Source: Reinekea forsetii (GTDB lineage: Bacteria > Pseudomonadota > Gammaproteobacteria > Pseudomonadales > Natronospirillaceae). From it: DNA of 64,000 nt. The notes under the pieces were generated by a model that was not told where the DNA came from, made no database searches, and saw only the letters and a program-made list of their open reading frames with translations. The DNA is taken from NCBI RefSeq assembly GCF_018860385.1, contig NZ_JAHKPH010000014.1, forward strand, positions 158,487 to 222,486, written 5' to 3'. Each line of letters begins with the position of its first letter. Positions within the stretch are counted from its first letter, which is position 1. The position numbers and the translations under genes are program-made. Positions 39,200 through 47,602 of the stretch are shown in pieces.

Positions 39200-40009
39200 T
39201 TACGGGTTCACTAGCATCGCTAATAAGCTTTTATCTTTAACCGCGACAAAGTGAGGGTTCAGGGTGTTTTCTTTTCCATAGCGTAAAGGCGAACCATCCC
39301 ATTGCACGATAGCGCCGCCCGTTTGCTCTAAAATCGCTTGAGGCGCCGCAGTGTCCCATTCACTGGTCGGGCCCAAACGGGGGTATAGATCGGCATCCCC
39401 TTGCGCAAGTTGCATAAACTTGAGCGCGCTGCCGAGAGATTTTTTTTCGACCTGATAATCGGCTTGTTCTAATGCACTTAACCAAGCGCCCTGCCATTTA
39501 GAACGGCGAGACCCCAGCGCAACTAAAGACTGTGAGCTTTTGCTCGGCCGCATCGATGAGTGGCTTTCAGGCGTCCCCATAAATGCCCCTAGCGATTGCC
39601 CACCCCACCAGGCAAATCTCGTTTGCGGTTGGTAAAGCATGCCAAACACAGGTTGGTGCTGATGCATAAGCGCGATGTTAATAACAAACTCGCCCGTTTT
39701 ATGAATAAACTCTCGCGTGCCATCCATCGGGTCGACTAACCAATAAATTGGCCATTGTTGCCGCTGTGTGTAGTCAGGTAAGGCTTCTTCAGACACCACC
39801 GGCGCATGAAAAATATGAGGCAACCCTTCAATTAGAATATCTGAAGAGGCTATATCAGCATGAGTGACGGGTGTTGCGTCAGACTTTTGCTCGGTATGCC
39901 ACAGCGATTCATCTTCGTATATTTTTAAGATGGCATCGCCGGCTCGTTCGGCCAGTTGATACAACAAAGGGATATGTTGAAGGCCTAGTAAGGGTAAAGT
40001 TGAGTTCAT
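39200..40009 (-). CDS. cysQ: 3'(2'),5'-bisphosphate nucleotidase CysQ
   Basis: The 269-residue inositol-monophosphatase-fold enzyme hydrolyses 3'-phosphoadenosine 5'-phosphate, a by-product of sulfate assimilation. Metal sites are in VVSEEALPDY, DPMDGTREF (Asp-x-x-Asp-Gly-Thr) and SEWDTAAPQAIL. The ATG at 40009 is used; a TTG 18 bases upstream adds an atypical extension. It is divergent from hslR and has no other sulfur genes beside it. Confidence 0.9.
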   Translation of the reverse strand: MNSTLPLLGLQHIPLLYQLAERAGDAILKIYEDESLWHTEQKSDATPVTHADIASSDILIEGLPHIFHAPVVSEEALPDYTQRQQWPIYWLVDPMDGTREFIHKTGEFVINIALMHQHQPVFGMLYQPQTRFAWWGGQSLGAFMGTPESHSSMRPSKSSQSLVALGSRRSKWQGAWLSALEQADYQVEKKSLGSALKFMQLAQGDADLYPRLGPTSEWDTAAPQAILEQTGGAIVQWDGSPLRYGKENTLNPHFVAVKDKSLLAMLVNP

Positions 40010-40149
40010 GCCGATTCGAGTACGCAAAATTGATCGGCTATATTACCATGTGCAGATTAATCCCACGACTCATGGTTGCAAATGGCAATTTTGCCCTTAC
40101 CTTGAGACGCTTAGTTCCAATGGTTTAAAACACATATAAGCGACCTAAC

Positions 40150-40548
40150 ATGTCTGATGCTAAACCCAATGTTCGTCTCGATAAATGGCTCTGGGCGGCT
40201 CGTTTCTATAAAACACGAGCACTGGCCAAAGCTGCCATAGAGGGTGGTAAAGTTCATTACGATGGCGCTAAATCAAAACCCAGCCGTGTCGTAGAGCTAG
40301 GCAAGGAAGTACGCCTTAAACTGGGTTGGGATGAAAAAACCGTCATTGTGGATGCAATTTCAGAACAACGTCGCGGAGCACCCGAGGCTCAACTACTCTA
40401 TACCGAAACACCAGAGTCTGTTACCAAGCGAGAAGCGCTTGCGGTGCAACGCAAAGCCATGAACGTGGGTAAAGTATTAAGTGACCACCGACCCAATAAA
40501 AAGGAACGACGACAAATTCATCGTTTCAAAACCAAATCTACTGAATAA
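40150..40548 (+). CDS. hslR: Hsp15, ribosome-associated heat-shock protein
   Basis: The 132-residue protein has an N-terminal S4 RNA-binding domain (RLDKWLWAARFYKTRALAKA, GKVHYDG) and a basic C-terminal tail. Hsp15 binds free 50S subunits carrying nascent chains after heat shock. It sits 13 bases before hslO, the usual hslR-hslO stress operon. Confidence 0.93.
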   Translation: MSDAKPNVRLDKWLWAARFYKTRALAKAAIEGGKVHYDGAKSKPSRVVELGKEVRLKLGWDEKTVIVDAISEQRRGAPEAQLLYTETPESVTKREALAVQRKAMNVGKVLSDHRPNKKERRQIHRFKTKSTE

Positions 40549-40561
40549 GCCAAGGCCAGTT

Positions 40562-41443
40562 ATGACATTACACGATGCCACACAACGATTTTTATTCGAA
40601 GATACGCCCATTCGTGGTGAGTTAACCCAGTTAGAAACCACTCTAAACGACGTATTCAGCAAGCATAATTACCCCGATACAATTAAATCTTTGTTGGGCC
40701 AATTCATGGCGGCCGCGGCCATGCTCAGCGATACAATAAAGTTTGAAGGCACCTTATCATTGCAAGTACGCGGCGCGGGACAAGTACGTACGATTATGGC
40801 CGAGTGTCGCGACAACAGCGCGATTCGTGCAATTGCTCAGTACAATGATGATTTTGACGAACAAGGCGAATTGCTAGGCCATGGGCAAATGGCGATCACC
40901 ATTGAGCCCAAGAAAGGGCAGCGCTACCAAGGTGTGGTGCCCATAAATGACAGCGAACTCTCTTTAGCGGCCGTATTAGAAGACTATTTCCAGCAATCTG
41001 AACAAATTCGCACTCGAATTTGGCTATTTTCTAATCAATATCAATCAGCGGGCCTGATGATTCAAGCAATGCCGAGCTCGGCAAGCGAAAGCAGCTTAAG
41101 CAGCGATGCCGACTTAGAAACCTGGGAAAGAGTTATTCATTTGGCCAGCACCACTTCCGAAGAAGAAATTTTATCGCTTGAGCCCGATGTCATGCTAAAT
41201 CGCTTGTTCCACGAAGAGACTGTGCGTGTTTTCGAACCCAGAAGCCTAAAATTTGAATGCACGTGCAGTAAAGAAAAAACCGCGAACGCTGTAAGAACAT
41301 TAGGTGAAGATGAAGCGTTAGATATTGTTCGTGAAATGGGCCACATTGACCTAGATTGCCAGTTTTGCCGTGAAAAGTACGCCTTCAGCGCAGAAGATGT
41401 GGTTGAGCTGTTTAAAGAACCTGGTGACTCAACCCTAAATTAA
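40562..41443 (+). CDS. hslO: Hsp33 redox-regulated holdase chaperone
   Basis: Hsp33 is an ATP-independent cytoplasmic chaperone switched on by oxidation. Its 293 residues include the N-terminal TLHDATQRFLFE and the C-terminal zinc switch with all four cysteines: C233 and C235 (CTC) and C266 and C269 (CQFC). The ATG at 40562 has AAGG just upstream. A longer frame from 40481 would overlap hslR and lacks family support. Confidence 0.95.
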   Translation: MTLHDATQRFLFEDTPIRGELTQLETTLNDVFSKHNYPDTIKSLLGQFMAAAAMLSDTIKFEGTLSLQVRGAGQVRTIMAECRDNSAIRAIAQYNDDFDEQGELLGHGQMAITIEPKKGQRYQGVVPINDSELSLAAVLEDYFQQSEQIRTRIWLFSNQYQSAGLMIQAMPSSASESSLSSDADLETWERVIHLASTTSEEEILSLEPDVMLNRLFHEETVRVFEPRSLKFECTCSKEKTANAVRTLGEDEALDIVREMGHIDLDCQFCREKYAFSAEDVVELFKEPGDSTLN

Positions 41444-41457
41444 ACAATATCGTTTTA

Positions 41458-41477
41458 GCGCAGTTGATTGACTGCGC
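41458..41477. terminator. Hairpin between hslO and hlyU
   Basis: GCGCAGT/ACTGCGC with a 6-base loop lies between the convergent stops of hslO and hlyU. It is followed by CGTTATTCTT on the plus strand. The stem is good but the T-run is poor. Confidence 0.5.
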
Positions 41478-41479
41478 CG

Positions 41480-41761
41480 TTATTCTTCAAATAAACGTTC
41501 ACCCATCTGATCGACCATCATACGGGCTTTCAGCTGGGTGATACGAACGGCTTCTTCCTCATTAGGAATCAAATCAGCGCGCACAAAACGGTGCTGTTTA
41601 GTTGTTTCACCTTCTGCTGCAAGCTCGATTACACCTGAAACACGAAACTGCCCACCCTCATTGATTGGGGTCGCTGCTATTTGAAACCCCTTATATTCTT
41701 CAAAGTCTAACTTTGGTACCGACGCCTTTCCTGACTTATCCTTTTTAAACCAACCAAACAT
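41480..41761 (-). CDS. HlyU-family protein
   Basis: The 93-residue protein matches the small PF10115 'HlyU' family: an opening FGWFKK, then EEYKGFQIAATPINEGGQFRVSG, and QHRFVRADLIPNEEEA. Despite the family name, these are not the ArsR-type HlyU of Vibrio, and their role as regulators is not proven. The ATG at 41761 has GAGG close upstream and opens the conserved N-terminus; the longer frame to 41812 is unlikely. Confidence 0.85.
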   Translation of the reverse strand: MFGWFKKDKSGKASVPKLDFEEYKGFQIAATPINEGGQFRVSGVIELAAEGETTKQHRFVRADLIPNEEEAVRITQLKARMMVDQMGERLFEE

Positions 41762-41871
41762 ACACACCTCATTGACACTAAATAATGACTGAAGCCTATT
41801 ATTAAACGGCAAATTTTTGGTTGCTAGCCAAATATTTAACTATTTTTGCAACATAACATTACATGCTTGAG

Positions 41872-41948
41872 ACGTTTTGATGCAAAACGTTACCCTGACT
41901 TAAAAAGTGTTACCTCAGTTCCCAAACGTTACCTACAGATTCGGTAAC
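41872..41948. repeat. GTTACC repeat array with a perfect palindrome
   Basis: GTTACC occurs in direct orientation at 41889, 41909 and 41928 (20- and 19-base steps, two helical turns) and in inverted orientation as GGTAAC at 41943-41948. The first copy abuts a perfect palindrome ACGTTTTG-ATG-CAAAACGT (41872-41890). The array is about 72 bases upstream of a sigma-54-like promoter on the plus strand. It is also about 110-190 bases upstream of hlyU on the minus strand. It looks like a cluster of binding sites for one regulator. Confidence 0.5.
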
Positions 41949-42019
41949 AAACTTGCTTTCATTGCTCAAAAAACAATCATTAAGCCATAAGTCATTGATA
42001 TATAAGGGTTTTTTAAAAC

Positions 42020-42035
42020 TGGCACACCAAGTGCT
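42020..42035 (+). promoter_or_regulatory. Candidate sigma-54 promoter
   Basis: TGGCAC-ACCAA-GTGCT matches the -24/-12 consensus, with the invariant GG and GC ten bases apart and a C before the TGG. The mismatches are A for G after TGGCAC and G for the first T of TTGC. Nothing protein-coding lies downstream on this strand before hemH, which is on the other strand. Confidence 0.45.
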
Positions 42036-42045
42036 ATTACTAGGT

Positions 42046-42147
42046 CACAACGATTAAAAGACACTCGAAAACAAAAACAATAAAAGAGTGGAGTTAAGAA
42101 CATCGGCGCCCACCTAAAAACAAGAATAAGGGCGCTGTTTTTATTTC
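42046..42147 (+). ncRNA. Candidate sigma-54-dependent small RNA
   Basis: Transcription from the -12 element would start near 42046. It could end at the hairpin GCGCCC/GGGCGC (42106-42111 and 42130-42135), which is followed by TGTTTTTATTT. The predicted RNA is about 100 nt with a second small stem (CACTC/GAGTG). It has no start codon behind a ribosome site. The T-run lies only on the plus-strand side, supporting this orientation. I recognise no known RNA family. The rest of the 420-base gap between hemH and hlyU (41762-42181) holds only the repeats and an 8-bp inverted repeat at 42144-42176. Confidence 0.35.
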
Positions 42148-42181
42148 TAGCCACTAAAAATAAAAATAGCTAGAAACGTTG

Positions 42182-43198
42182 TTAAAGTTCCCACCCGCTC
42201 AACTCTGCTTTTACCAACTGCTCAATCATATCCATTGCTTCACCGCTGTCGTTTAAGCACGGTAATACATCATAATGTGTGCCCCCTGCTTCTTCGAAAA
42301 CCTCTTTGCCTTCCATCGCAATTTCTTCAAGTGTTTCTAAGCAGTCCACCACAAATCCTGGTGTCAGCACTAATATGTCTTTTATACCTTGCTCTGCCAA
42401 CGATGTTAACGTTGCATTGGTATAGGGCTCTATCCACTTGGCTTTACCGAAACGGCTTTGGAATGTCACCAAAACATCGTCTAATGACCAGCCGATTGCT
42501 TCAGCGATCAGCCGACGGGTAACAAAGCAATGACATTGGTACGGATCACCTTGATTAATAAATCGCTCGGGTAAACCATGAAAAGACATGATGATTTTTT
42601 CAGGGGCTGATTCACGCTCGTCTAGGCGTGCCTTCAGTTGAGCGGCGATGGCATTAATATAGGCTTCTTGGCGGTACCAAGGGTGTGCGATGCGCACAGT
42701 AGGCTGCCAGCGAAGCGTTTTAAGGTGATCGAACACCGCATCTGATACCGTGGCATTCGTTGTCGCTGAATATTGAGGGTACATAGGAAACACAACAATA
42801 CGATCACAACCCTTTGCCTGTAACTGAGTGAGCGCTGTGCTAACACTAGGTTGCCCATACCGCATCGCCCAAACCACATCGACTTCTGGCATTTGGTGGG
42901 CCAGCTTTTCGGCTTGCTGTTGTGTGTAATGACGTAACGGTGATTCATTAATATCGTGCAGCCAAATTTTACGGTAAGCCTGCGCCGACTTTTTAGGCCG
43001 TGTGTTTAAAATGATGCCATTCAACAGTGGCCACCAAAGAAGTTTAGGTATTTCAACCACACGAGAATCAGATAAAAACTCTTTTAAATAACGTCGAACA
43101 CTTTTAGGTGAGAGATCATCAGGCGTGCCTAAATTCACTAAAACTACGCCAATGCGTCCAAATTTAACGTCTGGATGCCCAACTGGGAAATGCTTCAT
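42182..43198 (-). CDS. hemH: Ferrochelatase
   Basis: HemH inserts ferrous iron into protoporphyrin IX. The 338-residue enzyme has VVLVNLGTPD near the N-terminus, VVFPMYPQYSATT, the metal-binding His in IIMSFHGLP, and the C-terminal VDCLETLEEI glutamate-rich site. It is cytoplasmic or membrane-peripheral. It is divergent from the symporter-kinase gene with an 85-base gap. It is the second heme gene in the window, unlinked to hemL. Confidence 0.96.
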   Translation of the reverse strand: MKHFPVGHPDVKFGRIGVVLVNLGTPDDLSPKSVRRYLKEFLSDSRVVEIPKLLWWPLLNGIILNTRPKKSAQAYRKIWLHDINESPLRHYTQQQAEKLAHQMPEVDVVWAMRYGQPSVSTALTQLQAKGCDRIVVFPMYPQYSATTNATVSDAVFDHLKTLRWQPTVRIAHPWYRQEAYINAIAAQLKARLDERESAPEKIIMSFHGLPERFINQGDPYQCHCFVTRRLIAEAIGWSLDDVLVTFQSRFGKAKWIEPYTNATLTSLAEQGIKDILVLTPGFVVDCLETLEEIAMEGKEVFEEAGGTHYDVLPCLNDSGEAMDMIEQLVKAELSGWEL

Positions 43199-43283
43199 TC
43201 AACGGCCTTTTAAAAAATAACTTGTTTGCAAAGTCTAACTCTGATTCATTATCGCTTAAGTATCATAAACGAATACAATAATA

Positions 43284-46200
43284 ATGACTTCTTGGATTAT
43301 TTTAGTTTGTGCTTTTTTATACGTCGCCATCTTATTCGCGATTGCTATCTATGGTGATTCTGAACGCGGCATCAGCAAAACAAAAGCAATATCGCCTTAT
43401 ATTTACGCTTTGTCATTAGCGGTTTATTGTTCTAGCTGGACATTTTATGGCGCGGTAGGCACAGCAGCCAGCTCTGGTTGGAGCTTTTTACCCATCTATT
43501 TAGGTCCATTTTTAGTCTTTGTGTTTGCAGGCCGCTTACTGAATAAGCTAGTGCGCGTTGGCAAACGCCAAAACACCACCTCAATTGCCGACTTTCTTGC
43601 TTCACGCTACAGCAAAAAACGCGGCGTAGCCTTTTTAGCCACGTTAATTTGTACGGTGGCGGGTATTCCATATATAGGCTTGCAGCTCAAGGCGGTAACC
43701 AACAGCCTTACGATTGTCAGCCAAACTTCGGCCATGCCATTTAACTCTTCGAATACAGCTTTGTTTGTGGCCATTGCGATGATTATATTTGCCATTTTAT
43801 TTGGCACACGGCAAGTCGATGCTTCAAGACACCATCATGGCATCATGTTAACCATTGCTTTTGAATCGCTGATTAAATTAGGGGCGTTAATTGCGTTGGC
43901 GGCCTATGTCATTTTTTATTTCTATTCCGGCTACGGAGAGTTTAAAGGTGAGTTACAAGCAACCGGCCGATTTACTTGGAATGGTTTAAACTTAAGTTTT
44001 TTAACACAGCTACTATTGGCGGCGAGCGCCGTTTTAGTACTTCCCAGACAATTCCACGTGATGGTTGTGGAGAACACCCACCGATCACACTTACAAACCG
44101 CCCGCTGGGTTTTTCCTTTGTACTTAGTCATCATTTGCATTGTGATTTTACCAATCACCGCTGCTGGGTTACGCCTCTTTCAACACGCAAACATGAATGC
44201 CGATACCTACGTATTGTTGTTACCTCAAGTCGCTGAACAAACTTGGTTAGTCGCGTTAGTATTTATCGGTGGTTTTTCTGCTTCTGTGGCCATGATTGTT
44301 ATAACCACTCTAGCGCTTTCTACCATGCTCAGTAACGATGCACTGTTCCCTGTACTGATCCGAAATAAATTAGCGCAAGATTCCACTCAAGTGGCCACTT
44401 GGCTCATTTTAATGCGGCGCTTAATCATTGTGGCCGTTATTTTATCGGCCTGGTTTTACTCCGTGATGTTTGGACAAAGTGAAGCCTTATCAAAAATTGG
44501 TTTGCTCGCTTTTTCACTGGTGGTACAACTTACGCCCGCACTGTTGCTCGGTCTGTACTGGCGTAAAGCACACTACCGAGGCGCTTACGCTGGCATGATA
44601 GCGGGCGGCATTACCTGGGTATGGACACTGATGATCCCCATGTTAAATGACGCCGGATATGTTCCTTCGTCACTCATCGAGAACGGTCCTTGGGGTATTA
44701 GCTGGCTTCGCCCTGAACAAATGCTAGGGTTTCAATTCAGTGACAGTTTATCGCATGGTGTTTTCTTCAGCTTACTGTTTAACATCACCTGCTTAATTTG
44801 GTTTTCAGCACGAGCCGAGCATTCATTGGCCGACCGGCTCCAAGCCTCAGCTTTTGTGCAACTCGATAAACACTTACTCCCAAGCGAAGCAAAACAATCT
44901 GAACGGCAAGTACGATCCGGCGATTTAGTGTCAATGTTAGAGCGCTTTGCAGGGAGTACTCAAACGCGCCGCTGGATCTCCGATTTTGAGCGCGTAAACC
45001 ATTTAAGAATTATCGACAACGAGCCCCCTTCGTCTGAATTTATTCGCTACATTGAACGTATCTTGTCCGGTGTCATTGGCGCAAGCTCAGCACGCGCTAT
45101 GATACATTCAGCGGTAGCAGGCAGCGTCCTTCACCTTGAAGACGTCGTAACTTTTTTCGATGAAACCACCCAAGCCATTCAGTTTAATCAAAAGGTTTTA
45201 TCTTCAACCCTTGAAAACCTCGACCACGGCGTTTCGGTTATAGACCGAGATCTAAGATTGGTTGCTTGGAATCGTAAGTACGTTGAGATGTATCCCTACC
45301 CTACTGATCTGCTCAGAGTAGGCACGCCCATTGCAGATTTAGTTCGTTACAATGCTGAGCGAGGGGAATGCGGTCCTGGCGAAGTAGAAGACCATGTCAT
45401 TAAACGGGTCGAGCATTTGCACTCTGCCGCACCGCATCGTTTCATCCGAGTGCGACAAGATGGCAGTGTGATTGAAATCAAAGGCAACCCGCTCCCGGGC
45501 GGCGGCTTTGTTACCACCTTCAATGACATTTCAGAATACGTCAAAGTGCAAAACGATTTAAAAGAAGCCAAAGATAATTTAGAGAAGCGTGTCCTAGAAC
45601 GCACCTTAGAGTTGCGAAATGAAATTAACGAACGTGAACGCGCTGAAGAATTATTATTTGAAGCGAAAAACGAAGCCGAGTTGGCCAATGAAAGTAAGAC
45701 CCGATTTTTAGCCTTAGCCAGCCACGATATTTTGCAACCACTCAACGCGGCACGTTTATATAACACGGCCTTGCTCGAACGATACCGCGATGACGATGTG
45801 GTCATAAAATTAGAACATTCATTAAAAACAACAGAAGAGCTGTTATCGACCTTGCTCGAAATTGCCAAGTTAGACGGCAACCCAAGAAAACCCGAGTTAG
45901 AACCGGTAGATTTAAATGCACTATTCCATTCCATCGCCAATGAATTTTACTCACTGGCCGAAGAAAAAGGCCTGCGTTTAATTGTGCGGCCTAACGCTTA
46001 CTTTGTTCTATCTGAATCGAGACAACTGCGCCGTATCATTCAAAATTTAGTCTCTAATGCGGTCAAGTACACTCAACAAGGCTCCATTTTATTAGCCGCC
46101 CGAAAACGCGGTGATGCAATTTTAATTCAGGTTTGGGACTCCGGCCTAGGCATAGCCGAGGCCGACCACGAGCGTATTTTTCACGATTTTAATCGGCTAG

Positions 46201-46757
46201 ATCAGCATGCCCAGTATGCGCATGGCGTTGGTTTAGGCTTAAGTGTTGTGTGGCGCATGAGTGCGCATTTAGGGCACAAAATCAGTGTCAAATCTCGCGA
46301 AGGCAAAGGCTCTTGTTTTGAAATTCTCACGCCGCTGAGCAACATTGAGCACCCAATTGCCGTGCAAAAGCCAAGCTATAAAACACGCAGTGCTTTAGGT
46401 CTAACGATCGCCGTTATCGATAACGACCAAGACAATGTGGATGCGTTAACAACCCTTCTGGCCAGTTGGGGGTGCCGTGTGGTATCTGCAACCGATGCTC
46501 AGAGCGCTCAGAACATTCTTAAGCCCGATGCCTTGATCATCGATTATCAATTGGGCGAAAAACTCACGGGATTTTCGCTTTATGATACTCTTTTAGAGCA
46601 ATGGCAAGCGGCTGTCCCAACCATTCTAGTTACGGCACATACCGACAGTGACTTGCGTGGCCAAGCGCTAAAAAAAAGCTTATCGTTTTTAGCCAAACCG
46701 GTAAAACCAGCGGCACTAAGAGCGCTATTAAAGCCCATTGCCGCAGAGAAAATTTGA
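43284..46757 (+). CDS. Symporter-sensor hybrid histidine kinase (SSS-PAS-HisKA-HATPase-REC)
   Basis: The 1157-residue protein joins a sodium:solute symporter-like membrane domain (about 12-13 helices, 1-510) to a PAS domain (about 640-750, NLDHGVSVIDRDLRLVAWN). A coiled linker, HisKA with H814 in ASHDILQPLN, HATPase (about 905-1020) and a receiver with D1087 (LIIDYQLG) complete it. This is the layout of the Pseudomonas PA3271/ErcS'-like kinases, which work with LuxR-type regulators in alcohol, acetate and biofilm control. The membrane domain probably senses or carries a solute. The LuxR regulator at 47603-48259 is a likely partner. Confidence 0.9.
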   Translation: MTSWIILVCAFLYVAILFAIAIYGDSERGISKTKAISPYIYALSLAVYCSSWTFYGAVGTAASSGWSFLPIYLGPFLVFVFAGRLLNKLVRVGKRQNTTSIADFLASRYSKKRGVAFLATLICTVAGIPYIGLQLKAVTNSLTIVSQTSAMPFNSSNTALFVAIAMIIFAILFGTRQVDASRHHHGIMLTIAFESLIKLGALIALAAYVIFYFYSGYGEFKGELQATGRFTWNGLNLSFLTQLLLAASAVLVLPRQFHVMVVENTHRSHLQTARWVFPLYLVIICIVILPITAAGLRLFQHANMNADTYVLLLPQVAEQTWLVALVFIGGFSASVAMIVITTLALSTMLSNDALFPVLIRNKLAQDSTQVATWLILMRRLIIVAVILSAWFYSVMFGQSEALSKIGLLAFSLVVQLTPALLLGLYWRKAHYRGAYAGMIAGGITWVWTLMIPMLNDAGYVPSSLIENGPWGISWLRPEQMLGFQFSDSLSHGVFFSLLFNITCLIWFSARAEHSLADRLQASAFVQLDKHLLPSEAKQSERQVRSGDLVSMLERFAGSTQTRRWISDFERVNHLRIIDNEPPSSEFIRYIERILSGVIGASSARAMIHSAVAGSVLHLEDVVTFFDETTQAIQFNQKVLSSTLENLDHGVSVIDRDLRLVAWNRKYVEMYPYPTDLLRVGTPIADLVRYNAERGECGPGEVEDHVIKRVEHLHSAAPHRFIRVRQDGSVIEIKGNPLPGGGFVTTFNDISEYVKVQNDLKEAKDNLEKRVLERTLELRNEINERERAEELLFEAKNEAELANESKTRFLALASHDILQPLNAARLYNTALLERYRDDDVVIKLEHSLKTTEELLSTLLEIAKLDGNPRKPELEPVDLNALFHSIANEFYSLAEEKGLRLIVRPNAYFVLSESRQLRRIIQNLVSNAVKYTQQGSILLAARKRGDAILIQVWDSGLGIAEADHERIFHDFNRLDQHAQYAHGVGLGLSVVWRMSAHLGHKISVKSREGKGSCFEILTPLSNIEHPIAVQKPSYKTRSALGLTIAVIDNDQDNVDALTTLLASWGCRVVSATDAQSAQNILKPDALIIDYQLGEKLTGFSLYDTLLEQWQAAVPTILVTAHTDSDLRGQALKKSLSFLAKPVKPAALRALLKPIAAEKI

Positions 46758-46821
46758 GATCTAATGCACGGTATTTTGTAAAAACCTAGGTTATTGTCAC
46801 AAATCGAGGAAGGAAAACAGA

Positions 46822-47199
46822 ATGCCACTATTAAAATTAACGGATGTTCCAGAGCATATTCTGGACAAGCCGGCCGGCATAAAGACCGGCACAACATGGC
46901 AATCTGAGTACAATGTCGCCGCGTGGATACGCTTTGATCAATCTCACAGTGATCTTTGCAAGTTGTATCTGGTGTGGGTCGATGAGTTAGGGGAGCATCG
47001 ACACTGTGTCGATCAATGCACCACCTCATCGGTATCGTCATTGTTATCAGGTATTGCTAAATTAAAGTTGGTTGGCCAATTACGCTCTATGAGCGTTGCA
47101 TTAGCCACCGCTCAATCGACGTATCATGTCGATGAGCTCTACGTACAACCGGTAAAAAAAGAAACCAAAAAACCGCCAGCAAAGCGCTTTTTTAATTAA
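46822..47199 (+). CDS. Conserved-type hypothetical protein, 125 residues
   Basis: I do not recognise this protein. It is soluble, with no signal peptide or membrane helix, and ends in a basic tail (KKETKKPPAKRFF). The middle reads like an alpha/beta domain (YNVAAWIRFDQSH, LYLVWVDELGEHRHCVDQC). AGGAAGGA lies a few bases before the ATG, which supports it as a real gene. It follows the kinase gene by 64 bases on the same strand and stops three bases short of the converging small gene. Confidence 0.65.
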   Translation: MPLLKLTDVPEHILDKPAGIKTGTTWQSEYNVAAWIRFDQSHSDLCKLYLVWVDELGEHRHCVDQCTTSSVSSLLSGIAKLKLVGQLRSMSVALATAQSTYHVDELYVQPVKKETKKPPAKRFFN

Positions 47200-47202
47200 C
47201 CA

Positions 47203-47436
47203 TTAATCGGCTAACTTTGCCCATACAGGCCCTTCAACAACCTCTGTAAGTACAGGGGCCTGTTCCGATTCTACCTGCTCTAAGTGCGACGACAGTTCTT
47301 GCTCTGCTAAGTTAACCAAGCTTTGTGGTGCCGCATCAAAATCCAGTCCGGTTGCGCGCTTTAATCTTTCTAAAGCCAGTTCTGGGCGTTTTTGTGATAG
47401 GCGAATGACATTATCCTTTACTGCTTGAGTCATCAT
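47203..47436 (-). CDS. Small hypothetical protein, 77 residues
   Basis: The function is not recognised. The N-terminal half is basic and helical (VIRLSQKRPELALERLKRATGLDF) and the C-terminal half acidic, ending in GPVWAKLAD. Two consecutive ATGs are present; GGAG sits three bases before the first and six before the second, so the start could be 47436 or 47433. It is cytoplasmic. It lies between the symporter-kinase and LuxR genes, on the regulator's strand. Confidence 0.6.
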   Translation of the reverse strand: MMTQAVKDNVIRLSQKRPELALERLKRATGLDFDAAPQSLVNLAEQELSSHLEQVESEQAPVLTEVVEGPVWAKLAD

Positions 47437-47602
47437 CGGCTCCGATAAGATTATTTAAACAGTAATAAAGCGATAACTATGCCAATTAAGCACAGCCTAT
47501 TTATAGCGTTAAACGAGGAAGTTGGTCACAGGCAAAATGCCAATTACGACTGTAAGTGACCTAAAGCGTCACCTAGTCATTGAGGAAGACTAGCAGAAGC
47601 AA

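Noticed and set aside
42046-42147. Identity of the candidate RNA with Qrr or another known small-RNA family
   Set aside because: The promoter type is similar but no family-specific core sequence or stem is visible.
41966-42154. 62-residue minus-strand reading frame in the hlyU-hemH gap
   Set aside because: It has no ribosome site and no recognisable domain, and it runs antisense through the promoter and hairpin elements.
45347-45940. 197-residue minus-strand frame inside the symporter-kinase gene
   Set aside because: It is a shadow of the PAS/HisKA coding sequence; the serine-rich translation is typical of an antisense frame.
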